In this document: piece after piece, positions 7,315-14,632 of the stretch
Layout: each line of letters starts with the position of its first letter
How positions within the stretch are numbered: the first letter of the stretch is position 1
Origin: CAZLNV01 sp964561095
GTDB lineage: Bacteria > Bacillota_I > Bacilli_A > RF39 > UBA660
DNA: 31,234 nt
NCBI GenBank assembly: GCA_964561095.1
Contig: CAZLNV010000008.1
Location: 1 to 31,234 of the forward strand
Direction: 5' to 3'
Position numbers and translations under genes: made by a program
Notes under the pieces: generated by a model
The model's input: the letters and a program-made list of their open reading frames with translations, nothing else
The model's database searches: none
What the model was told of the DNA's origin: nothing

Positions 7315-8264
7315 TGAAAAAGAAAATTATAATAGTAATATTAGGAATTTTACTAATATTTACAGGATGTACTAAAAGAGTCACATTAACAAATGATGAA
7401 GGCAAACCAGGGAAAAGTTATGTATCTAATATTTTGTGTAAGCCAACAGATCAAAAAACAATAGATATATATGAGAAAAATGAAGAAAAAATTAAGGTCA
7501 ATCTTGAAAAATTACCTGAATGTAAAGAATATAAAATAAATTCAGGAGGGTATGAGGGATTATGGACATCTATATTTGTTAAACCATTAGCATGGGCCAT
7601 TATAAAAATAGGTTTATTTGTAAAAAATTATGGTTTAGCAATAATGATAGCCGCTTTAATTTTAAGAGCAATTTTATTTCCATTTTCAAAAAAATCAACA
7701 ATGCTTAGTGAAAATATGAAAAAAGCAAAACCAGAATTAGATAGACTTGAAAAAAAATATGAGAATAAGACAGATAAACAAGCAACAATGATGAAAAGTC
7801 AGGAAATGATGGCAATATATAAAAAATATAATATTAGTCCACTTTCAGGATGCTTATTTGCATTTTTACAATTACCTATATTCTTTGCTTTTTTAGAAGC
7901 AATTTATAGAGTACCAGTACTATTTGAAGGAAAATTTTTAGTATTTAATTTAGGTACTACTCCTTGGGAAGGAATTAAATCAGGAAATTATTTTTATATA
8001 ATTTTGATTCTACTTATAATAGCAACAACTTATTTCTCAATGAAAAATGCAAGTGCATCAATAGATGATGCTCAGGCAAAGCAAATGAAAACTATGAATA
8101 ATTTCATGATAATATTTATATCATTTGCATCATTTTCACTTCCTACTGCTATAGCTTTATATTGGATAGTATCCAGTGGATTTACGGTAATACAAAACAT
8201 ATTATTAAAAAAATTAAATTCAAAGGAACCTAAATTAAAGAAAGCAAAAGTTAAAAATAAGTAG
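7314..8264 (+). CDS. yidC: Membrane protein insertase YidC/SpoIIIJ family (lipoprotein)
   Basis: Inserts membrane proteins with or without Sec. The 316 residues begin with a lipoprotein signal peptide ending in the lipobox IFTGC (lipidated Cys19), as in Bacillota YidC1. A short extracytoplasmic stretch follows, then about five membrane segments. The conserved core includes a cytoplasmic charged hairpin (about residues 125-165), SPLSGCLFAFLQLPIFFAF and the late segment FSLPTAIALYW. The tail is basic, as expected for ribosome contact. In B. subtilis the paralogue SpoIIIJ sits at this place upstream of jag and is needed for sigma-G activation. A second YidC elsewhere cannot be excluded. Confidence 0.95.
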   Translation: MKKKIIIVILGILLIFTGCTKRVTLTNDEGKPGKSYVSNILCKPTDQKTIDIYEKNEEKIKVNLEKLPECKEYKINSGGYEGLWTSIFVKPLAWAIIKIGLFVKNYGLAIMIAALILRAILFPFSKKSTMLSENMKKAKPELDRLEKKYENKTDKQATMMKSQEMMAIYKKYNISPLSGCLFAFLQLPIFFAFLEAIYRVPVLFEGKFLVFNLGTTPWEGIKSGNYFYIILILLIIATTYFSMKNASASIDDAQAKQMKTMNNFMIIFISFASFSLPTAIALYWIVSSGFTVIQNILLKKLNSKEPKLKKAKVKNK

Positions 8265-8272
8265 GAGGTTAC

Positions 8273-8908
8273 ATGGAAAAGTATAAATTTGAAGGCAAAA
8301 CAGAAACAAACTTATTAGAAAAAGCTTGTGAAGAATTAAAAGTAACAGAGGAAGACATAATTTACAATATATCCGAGGTAAAACAAGGATTATTAAAAGG
8401 CAAAAAATATGTATTAGAAATAATAAAAATAAAAGAACTTGCAGATTATGGTAAAGATCTTATTAATGATTTTTTGATAGGTTTTAACTTAAAGGGAAAT
8501 ATAGAAGTTAAAATAAGAGATAAGGGAATAACATATAAAATATATACAGATAATAATGCAATATTAATAGGTAAAAGAGGACATATATTAGAGTCATTGC
8601 AAACATTTATTAAACAAGCAATATTTAATCATACAAGTATATATGTAAATATAATAATAGATGTAGAAAATTATAAAGAAAAGCAAGTATATTTTTTAGA
8701 GAAAAAAGTAAAAAAATTAGCTAGAGAAGTAACAATATCAAAAATGGATATTAAATTAGATCCAATGAATTCATACGATAGAAGAGTAGTACACAATGCT
8801 TTATCTGGATTTGAATATATTGAATCAACTAGTGAAGGTGAAGAACCAAATAGATATGTTGTTATTAAATATAAAGATAAGAATAAAAATAATAAAGACA
8901 CCAAATAA
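8273..8908 (+). CDS. jag: RNA-binding protein Jag/KhpB (SpoIIIJ-associated)
   Basis: RNA-binding protein implicated in cell elongation and envelope control in Gram-positives. The 211 residues carry the three usual parts. The N-terminal Jag domain (about 1-52) has FEGKTETNLLEKA. A KH domain follows with the loop GKRG near residue 103. The C-terminal R3H domain has SYDRRVVHNAL with the R-x3-H spacing. It starts eight bases after yidC with AGGAGG and belongs to the same operon. Its stop codon lies in the loop of the operon terminator. Confidence 0.94.
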   Translation: MEKYKFEGKTETNLLEKACEELKVTEEDIIYNISEVKQGLLKGKKYVLEIIKIKELADYGKDLINDFLIGFNLKGNIEVKIRDKGITYKIYTDNNAILIGKRGHILESLQTFIKQAIFNHTSIYVNIIIDVENYKEKQVYFLEKKVKKLAREVTISKMDIKLDPMNSYDRRVVHNALSGFEYIESTSEGEEPNRYVVIKYKDKNKNNKDTK

Positions 8909-8921
8909 GGTGTTTTTATTT
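8898..8921 (+). terminator. Terminator of the rpmH-jag operon
   Basis: ACACC (8898-8902) pairs with GGTGT (8909-8913) across a six-base loop containing the jag stop, followed by TTTTATTT. The next promoter begins immediately downstream. Confidence 0.75.
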
Positions 8922-8947
8922 ACTTCATCGTTCAAAAATGTTATAAT
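8919..8947 (+). promoter_or_regulatory. Extended -10 promoter of the mnmE operon
   Basis: TATAAT at 8942-8947 is preceded by TG at 8939-8940, giving an extended -10. A weak -35, TTTACT, lies 17 bases upstream. It sits just after the jag terminator and starts the mnmE-mnmG-rsmG unit. Confidence 0.65.
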
Positions 8948-8970
8948 CTAACCCGATGAAAGGGGTATTT

Positions 8971-10326
8971 ATGGACAGCACTATCGCAGCAATTTCAACT
9001 ATAGTAGGTGAATCAGCTATCAATATTATAAAAGTAAGTGGTAAAGATTCAATAAGTATAGTTAACAAAATATTTAGAGGAAAAGATTTAATCAAAGTTG
9101 ATAGTCATACAATTCACTATGGTTTTATTATGGATGACAATGACAAAGTCGATGAAGTGCTGGTGTCAATATTTAAAGCTCCTAAGACATATACAAAAGA
9201 AGATATGGTTGAAATTAATTGCCATGGCGGTATTGCTGTAACAAATAAAATATTAGAATTAGTTTTAAATAATGGGGCTATCATGGCTCAACCTGGCGAA
9301 TTTATTAAAAGAGCTTATTTAAATGGAAGAGTAAACTTAATAGAAGCAGAAGCAGTAAGTGATTTGATAACTGCTAAAACAGAAGTAGCTAGAAAAATAG
9401 GAATAAAAGGTATAACAGGTGAATCATCTAAAATGATTAAAAATTTGAGGGAAGAATTATTATCAATAATAGCAAATATTGAAGTAAATATAGATTATCC
9501 TGAATATGAAGATGCCCTAGTAGTAACAAATAGATTATTAAAAGAAAAATTATCTTTGATAAAAAAAAGTATAGAAAATATTATTGAAAAGAGTAAAAAT
9601 CAAATATTACTGAAAAATGGTATAAGTGTAGCTATTGTAGGAAAACCAAATGTAGGAAAAAGTAGTCTTTTAAATAGATTAATAGATGAAGATAAAGCAA
9701 TAGTAACTAATATAGAAGGGACAACAAGAGATATTGTAGAAGGATCAATAATATTAAATGGAATAGAAATCAAATTTATTGATACCGCAGGTATAAGAAA
9801 AACAGATAATGAAGTAGAACAATTAGGAGTAAACAAAAGTTATAAAGTAATAGATAATTCGGATTTAGTATTATTAGTAATATCTGCAGAAGAACAAATA
9901 TCTGATGAAGAATTAAAATTATTAAAAAGTATAAATAATAAAGAAATATTAATAGTTATCAATAAATCTGATAAAAGTAAAATTGTCGATATGACTGCTT
10001 TGAATAATTATAATAAAGTTTATACAACTTGCGTAGAAGAAAATGGTATAAATAGTTTAAAAGAAGAAATTGTAAAAATGTTCAAATTAAATAAGATAAA
10101 TACAAATGATTATACTTATTTATCAAATAGTAGACAACTATCTATATTGAAAGAGTGTTCAAATATTGTAAAGGATATAGAAAAAGAAATAAAGGAAGAG
10201 GTATCAATAGATTTAATAGAAATTGATATAAAAGCTTTGTGGGATAAATTAGGTGAAATATTAGGTGAATCTTATAAAGAAGATTTACTTGATAAAATAT
10301 TCTCAAAATTTTGTTTAGGAAAATAA
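8971..10326 (+). CDS. mnmE: tRNA modification GTPase MnmE
   Basis: With MnmG it builds the 5-carboxymethylaminomethyl group on U34 of certain tRNAs. An upstream in-frame ATG exists at 8956, but AAAGGGG lies between the two and fits the ATG at 8971. The latter gives the family opening DSTIAAIST, so 451 residues are preferred. An N-terminal folate-binding domain, with EINCHGG and PGEFIKRAYLNGR, is followed by the inserted G domain. G1 is GKPNVGKSS, G2 GTTRD, G3 DTAG and G4 NKSD. The C-terminus FCLGK supplies the catalytic cysteine, in place of the usual FCIGK. It ends nine bases before mnmG. Confidence 0.96.
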   Translation: MDSTIAAISTIVGESAINIIKVSGKDSISIVNKIFRGKDLIKVDSHTIHYGFIMDDNDKVDEVLVSIFKAPKTYTKEDMVEINCHGGIAVTNKILELVLNNGAIMAQPGEFIKRAYLNGRVNLIEAEAVSDLITAKTEVARKIGIKGITGESSKMIKNLREELLSIIANIEVNIDYPEYEDALVVTNRLLKEKLSLIKKSIENIIEKSKNQILLKNGISVAIVGKPNVGKSSLLNRLIDEDKAIVTNIEGTTRDIVEGSIILNGIEIKFIDTAGIRKTDNEVEQLGVNKSYKVIDNSDLVLLVISAEEQISDEELKLLKSINNKEILIVINKSDKSKIVDMTALNNYNKVYTTCVEENGINSLKEEIVKMFKLNKINTNDYTYLSNSRQLSILKECSNIVKDIEKEIKEEVSIDLIEIDIKALWDKLGEILGESYKEDLLDKIFSKFCLGK

Positions 10327-10335
10327 GGAGTCATT

Positions 10336-12048
10336 ATGGATTATGATGTAATAGTAGTTGGTGGTGGTCATGCAGGGTGTGAAGCCGCTTTAATATGTGC
10401 CAAAATGAATAGTAAAACTTTGTTAATAACAAGCAATATTTATAATATTGCTGATATGCCTTGTAATCCATCAATTGGTGGATCAGCTAAAGGAATAGTA
10501 GTAAGGGAAATAGACGCATTAGGTGGAATAATGGGTGAAGTAGCCGATAAAACTCATATTCAAATAAAATTTTTAAATAGTAAAAAAGGACCTGGTGTGA
10601 GATCATTACGATGTCAGGCTAATAAAAAATTATATTCAAAAGAAATGATAAAAAATTTAAGAGAAAATAAAAATATAAATATAGAAGAAGATTTAGTAAA
10701 AGAATTAATCGTAGAAAAAAAAGAAGTAAAAGGCATTATAACTGAAAATAATAGAACAATATACTCTAAAAAAGTAATATTAACAACTGGAACTTATTTA
10801 AATTCAGATATAATGAGGGGTCATGATAAATATAAAGGTGGTCCTCATGGTGAAGCAACGTCTCTATATTTAAGTAAAAATTTAGAAGATAATGGATTAA
10901 AAATAATAAGACTTAAAACAGGAACACCTCCTAGAATAGACGGAATAACAATTGATTATAAAAAAGTTAAAATTGAAAAAGGTGATAATAAATTATTAAC
11001 ATTTAGCAATTTTTATAAAGCGTCATATAAATTAAAAAATCAAATACCTTGTTATCTAACCTATACAAATCTTCAAACTCACAAAATCATTATGGATAAT
11101 TTAGGATTGTGTGCTTTATATAGTGGTATGATAAAAGGAGTTGGGCCTAGGTATTGTCCTTCAATAGAGGATAAAATAGTTAAATTTAGTGATAAAGAAA
11201 GACATCAAATATTTTTGGAACCAAACGAATTAGAAACAAATGAAATATATGTTGGAGGTTTTTCAACTACAATGCCAGAAAATTTACAAATAGAGTTACT
11301 TCATACAATAAAAGGGTTAGAAAACTGCAAGATAACTAAATATGGATACGCCATTGAATATGATGCAATTGATCCCACAGAATTAAATTTATCATTAGAA
11401 TCTAAAAAACTTAAAAATCTTTATACAGCCGGACAAATAAATGGTACAAGTGGCTATGAAGAGGCAGCCGCACAAGGACTTCTAGCCGGAATAAATGCAT
11501 CGTTGTCTATTCAAAATAAAGAAGCATTAATACTTAAAAGAAATGAAGCATATATAGGTGTTTTAATAGATGATTTAATAAATAAAGGGGTAACAGAACC
11601 TTATAGATTGTTAACATCTAGAGCTGAATTTAGATTATTATTAAGGCATGATAATGCGGATATAAGATTAACAGAAATAGGACATAAAATAGGTTCAATT
11701 GANNNNNNNNNNNNNNNNNNNNNNNNNNNNNNNNNNNNNNNNNNNNNNNNNNNNNNNNNNNNNNNNNNNNNNNNNNNNNNNNNNNNNNNNNNNNNNNNNN
11801 NNATTAAATATAAAGGGTATATTGATAAAACAAATAAAGAAGTAGAAAGAATGTTAAATTTAGAAAAAAAGCAAATACCTCTAGATATTAATTATGAAAA
11901 TGTAAAAAATATAGCAACAGAAGCAAAACAAAAATTTAGTTTAATAAGACCTCTTACAATAGGTCAAGCATCTCGTATAAGCGGGGTTAATCCATCAGAC
12001 ATTTCAATGTTATTAATATATTTAAAGAAGGAGTATCCTAATGAATAA
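10336..12048 (+). CDS. mnmG: tRNA U34 carboxymethylaminomethyl modification enzyme MnmG (interrupted by an assembly gap)
   Basis: FAD-dependent partner of MnmE in wobble-uridine modification. The N-terminal FAD-binding motif is VVGGGHAGCEAA; further family blocks are NPSIGGSAKG, KTGTPPRID and YEEAAAQGLLAGINA. The C-terminal block RISGVNPSDISMLLIYL is intact. A run of 100 Ns interrupts the gene near codon 456. Comparison with the usual length of about 625 residues suggests roughly 85 codons are really missing there, between GHKIG and IKYKGYI. The frame is kept across the Ns, so the gene is almost certainly intact in the organism. Its end overlaps rsmG by eight bases. Confidence 0.95.
   Translation: MDYDVIVVGGGHAGCEAALICAKMNSKTLLITSNIYNIADMPCNPSIGGSAKGIVVREIDALGGIMGEVADKTHIQIKFLNSKKGPGVRSLRCQANKKLYSKEMIKNLRENKNINIEEDLVKELIVEKKEVKGIITENNRTIYSKKVILTTGTYLNSDIMRGHDKYKGGPHGEATSLYLSKNLEDNGLKIIRLKTGTPPRIDGITIDYKKVKIEKGDNKLLTFSNFYKASYKLKNQIPCYLTYTNLQTHKIIMDNLGLCALYSGMIKGVGPRYCPSIEDKIVKFSDKERHQIFLEPNELETNEIYVGGFSTTMPENLQIELLHTIKGLENCKITKYGYAIEYDAIDPTELNLSLESKKLKNLYTAGQINGTSGYEEAAAQGLLAGINASLSIQNKEALILKRNEAYIGVLIDDLINKGVTEPYRLLTSRAEFRLLLRHDNADIRLTEIGHKIGSIXXXXXXXXXXXXXXXXXXXXXXXXXXXXXXXXXXIKYKGYIDKTNKEVERMLNLEKKQIPLDINYENVKNIATEAKQKFSLIRPLTIGQASRISGVNPSDISMLLIYLKKEYPNE
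11703..11802. other. Assembly gap of 100 N in mnmG
   Basis: Exactly 100 unknown bases, the conventional placeholder for a gap of unknown size. Family alignment suggests about 250-260 bases are missing. Confidence 0.95.
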
Positions 12049-12739
12049 AGAAGAATTTATAGAGTATTGTTTTAAATTAAATATAAATATAACAGAAGAA
12101 ATAATTAAAAAACTAGATACTTATTGTGAATTATTGAATATTTGGAATAATAAATTTAATTTAACAACAATATTAGAAAAAGAGGATATATATTTAAAAC
12201 ATTTTTATGATTCGTTATGCATAGTAAAAACAAATTTAATAGAAGATAAAGATATTAGTATTTGTGATTTTTGGACAGGTGCTGGATTTCCAGGCATAGT
12301 TATTAAAATAATTTATCCAAATATAAAATTAATTTTAATAGAATCTAATGGTAAAAAGTGTATGTTTTTGAGCGAAGTAATAAAAGCATTAAAATTAGAA
12401 AATGTAGAAATTATTAATGAAAGAACAGAAGAATATGGTAAAAAGAATAGAGAATTATTCGATATAGTGACATGTAGAGCAGTTTCAAAATTAAAAATCA
12501 TAAGCGAACTCGCAATACCACTATTAAAAGTTAATGGTTACTTTGTTCCTTTAAAATCAAGTGTTGCTGAAGAATTAGAAGAAAGCAAGTATATATTAAA
12601 AGAATTAAATTCAAAACTAGAAAACATTATTTCTTATGAGTTACCTATAGAAAATTCAAAAAGAAGTATTATTGTTATCAAAAAAACAGGTAAAACAGAT
12701 AATAAATATCCTCGCGAATATAAAAATATAATAAAATAA
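12041..12739 (+). CDS. rsmG: 16S rRNA (guanine527-N7)-methyltransferase RsmG
   Basis: Adds the N7 methyl group to G527 of 16S rRNA; loss in other bacteria gives low-level streptomycin resistance. The 232 residues show LNIWNNKFNLTTI, FYDSL, the SAM loop TGAGFPG, NERTEEY and TCRAVSKL. The first glycine of the SAM-loop motif, usually D-x-G-T/S-G-A-G, is here a tryptophan (DFWTGAGFPG, TGG codon). A single base change from GGG would explain this. It overlaps mnmG by eight bases and ends at a strong hairpin, closing the mnmE operon. Confidence 0.95.
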   Translation: MNKEEFIEYCFKLNINITEEIIKKLDTYCELLNIWNNKFNLTTILEKEDIYLKHFYDSLCIVKTNLIEDKDISICDFWTGAGFPGIVIKIIYPNIKLILIESNGKKCMFLSEVIKALKLENVEIINERTEEYGKKNRELFDIVTCRAVSKLKIISELAIPLLKVNGYFVPLKSSVAEELEESKYILKELNSKLENIISYELPIENSKRSIIVIKKTGKTDNKYPREYKNIIK

Positions 12740-12769
12740 AAATTACAATGCTATAATTGTAATTTTTTT
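12740..12769 (+). terminator. Terminator after rsmG
   Basis: Arms AAATTACAAT (12740-12749) and ATTGTAATTT (12756-12765) form a perfect 10-base stem with a six-base loop, ending in seven Ts. Confidence 0.85.
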
Positions 12770-12821
12770 AATCTTATTATTAATGGTTATATAAAATATT
12801 TTTATTTTAAATTAATAGAAC

Positions 12822-12850
12822 TTGAAATAAATATTAAAATAGTTTAAAAT
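12822..12850 (+). promoter_or_regulatory. Promoter of the noc-like gene
   Basis: TTGAAA (12822-12827) and TAAAAT (12845-12850) with a 17-base spacer, each one mismatch from consensus, about 30 bases before the GTG start. It follows the rsmG terminator. Confidence 0.7.
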
Positions 12851-12882
12851 AAATATAGAATAAAGAATAGTAGGTGATTTTT

Positions 12883-13845
12883 GTGATAGGAAATAAAGAA
12901 GTTCAAAGTATATCAATTGAAGATATAATACCAAATAGGTTTCAACCTAGATTGGCATTTGGAGAAAGAGAGTTAAATGAACTTTCAGCTTCAATTAAAC
13001 AGCATGGAATTATATCACCTTTATTACTTAGAAAAATAGGAAATAAATTTGAGATAATTGCTGGCGAGAGAAGATATAAGGCAGCTACAATGGCTGGACT
13101 TAATAATGTTCCTGCAATAATTCTTGAAACAGATGATAATACAAGTGCAGAAATAGCGATAATAGAAAATATTCAAAGAAAAGATTTAACCGCTATAGAA
13201 GAAGCACAGTCTTATAAAAAATTGTTGGATAAGGGTAACACGCAAGAAATGATAGCTAAAAAATTAGGCATAGCTCAATCAACAATAGCTAATAAACTTA
13301 GATTATTAGCCTTACCAGAAGAAGTTCAAGAAGCACTGCTTAATAACAAAATATCAGAAAGACATGCTAGAAGTTTATTAAGATTAAATAGCGTGGAGAA
13401 ACAAATAGAATTATTAAATAAAATAGTCAATGAAAAATTAACAGTCAGAGAAACAGATGAAGAAATAGATAAACAACTAAATTCAAATATTCAAATAGAA
13501 GAATTAAAAACATCTATACCTGTAATTGAAGAAGAGGAAATATTTGAAATAGATGATAATGAACCTACAAATCAAAAAGAAGAAGAAATAGATATATTAA
13601 AGCCGTTTAGCGAGCAAGAAGATTTTGAGCAAAAGTTAATTAATCCTATAGAAGAATTTGATGAAATAGAAGTACAAGAAAAACCAATAATAATTGAAGA
13701 AAACAAACAAGATTTTTTAGGAGCAATTAATAAAACAAGAGATTTTACAAACAAATTAGAAAAAGAAGGTTTTAAAGTGTCAACCGAAGAATTTGATTTT
13801 GAAGACATGTATCAAATAGTTATTAAAATTAAAAAGGATGAATAA
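12883..13845 (+). CDS. noc: ParB-family nucleoid occlusion-like protein (Noc)
   Basis: CTP-dependent DNA clamp of the ParB/Noc family, about 320 residues. I prefer the GTG at 12883 over the GTG at 12874, because TAGGTGA lies five bases before the former. The CTP-binding blocks are GERR (61-64) and ENIQR (95-99). The helix-turn-helix reads QSTIANKLRLL (132-142), followed by ISERHARSLL. These two last blocks match Noc rather than Spo0J, and the position after rsmG is that of noc. It lacks the N-terminal amphipathic helix that anchors B. subtilis Noc to the membrane. A long acidic linker (about 200-270) precedes the C-terminal dimer domain. No parA/soj follows. It may serve segregation, division-site control or both. 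Confidence 0.88.
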   Translation: MIGNKEVQSISIEDIIPNRFQPRLAFGERELNELSASIKQHGIISPLLLRKIGNKFEIIAGERRYKAATMAGLNNVPAIILETDDNTSAEIAIIENIQRKDLTAIEEAQSYKKLLDKGNTQEMIAKKLGIAQSTIANKLRLLALPEEVQEALLNNKISERHARSLLRLNSVEKQIELLNKIVNEKLTVRETDEEIDKQLNSNIQIEELKTSIPVIEEEEIFEIDDNEPTNQKEEEIDILKPFSEQEDFEQKLINPIEEFDEIEVQEKPIIIEENKQDFLGAINKTRDFTNKLEKEGFKVSTEEFDFEDMYQIVIKIKKDE

Positions 13846-13860
13846 TCCTTTTATTTTTTT
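13832..13860 (+). terminator. Terminator after the noc-like gene
   Basis: AAAAGGAT (13832-13839) pairs with ATCCTTTT (13845-13852) across a five-base loop holding the stop codon, followed by a run of seven Ts. Confidence 0.8.
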
Positions 13861-13896
13861 GCTACGTGTTTTATAATAATATTTAGAGGGTATGGT

Positions 13897-14487
13897 ATGA
13901 ATAAAACAATTGAATATTATAATCAAAATGCACAAAAATATTTTGATAGTACTATAAATGGAAATATGAAAAACTTTTATGACACGTTTTTAAAATATTT
14001 GGATACAGGAAACTATATTCTTGATTTTGGATGTGGTTCTGGGAGAGATACAAAGTATTTTTTAGATAATGGTTATAAAGTTAAAGCAATCGATGGTTCT
14101 AAAGAATTATGCGAGCTAGCAAGCGTTTATACAGGAATAAACATAGAATGTATGAATTTTATGGATTTTGAAGAGAAAAATACATTTGATGGAGCATGGG
14201 CAATGGCTTCACTATTACATTTAAATAAAGAAGATTTTATAAAAGTGCTGGGTAGAATAAGAAACTCTTTGAAAATTAATGGAATATTTTATATGAGTCT
14301 TAAAAATGGGTATGCGAGTGAATATGATGAAAAAGGAAGATATTTTACATATTATACAAAAGAAGAAATATTAAAAATTATTAATGATCTTAATTATTTT
14401 GGATTATTGGAGTATAAAAATACATTATCAGTAACAAATGATAAGGAAGCTAAATCTTGGAATAATTTTGTATTAAGGAGAAAATAG
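13897..14487 (+). CDS. Class I SAM-dependent methyltransferase, substrate unknown
   Basis: A 196-residue soluble protein with the Rossmann-like methyltransferase fold. Motif I is ILDFGCGSGRDTKYF (about 45-59), the acidic residue of motif II is in AIDGSKELC, and motif IV reads FDGAWAMASLLHL. It resembles the small methyltransferases annotated as tellurite-resistance or generic enzymes, but the substrate cannot be told from sequence. A TATAAT lies at 13872-13877 without a good -35, and GAGGG precedes the ATG. It is followed after four bases by a 39-codon ORF. It is not part of the conserved origin block and may be lineage-specific. Confidence 0.85.
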   Translation: MNKTIEYYNQNAQKYFDSTINGNMKNFYDTFLKYLDTGNYILDFGCGSGRDTKYFLDNGYKVKAIDGSKELCELASVYTGINIECMNFMDFEEKNTFDGAWAMASLLHLNKEDFIKVLGRIRNSLKINGIFYMSLKNGYASEYDEKGRYFTYYTKEEILKIINDLNYFGLLEYKNTLSVTNDKEAKSWNNFVLRRK

Positions 14488-14491
14488 TTTA

Positions 14492-14611
14492 ATGGAAGTT
14501 AAAATAGAATATGATGAGAATGATAATGGTGATTTAACTCTTAAAAATTGGGAGTGGGGAATGTTTAACAAAGAAAAATGTGAAAGATATAAAAAATTAT
14601 TAAATAAATGA
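14492..14611 (+). CDS. Small hypothetical protein, 39 residues
   Basis: Short ORF beginning four bases after the methyltransferase stop, with AAGGAG about 11 bases upstream of its ATG. The product is acidic in its first half and basic near its end (CERYKKLLNK), with a Trp-rich middle, NWEWGMF. It has no signal peptide or membrane segment. It ends inside a hairpin terminator, so it fits a two-gene unit with the methyltransferase. I do not recognise the family. It could be a real small partner protein or a chance ORF. Confidence 0.45.
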   Translation: MEVKIEYDENDNGDLTLKNWEWGMFNKEKCERYKKLLNK

Positions 14612-14632
14612 ATGATTTCTCATTCTTTTTTT
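14610..14632. terminator. Terminator between the small ORF and the convergent PBP gene
   Basis: GAATGA (14610-14615), loop TTTC and TCATTC (14620-14625) with seven Ts after it on the plus strand. The PBP gene stops within the right arm (14620-14622, minus strand). It should end the plus-strand methyltransferase unit; the minus-strand T run is poor. Confidence 0.65.

Noticed and set aside
8956..8970. Upstream ATG for mnmE giving five extra residues
   Set aside because: The AAAGGGG ribosome site lies between the two ATGs, and the family N-terminus fits the second one.
12874..12882. Earlier GTG start for the noc-like gene
   Set aside because: It overlaps the TAGGTGA ribosome site that serves the GTG at 12883.
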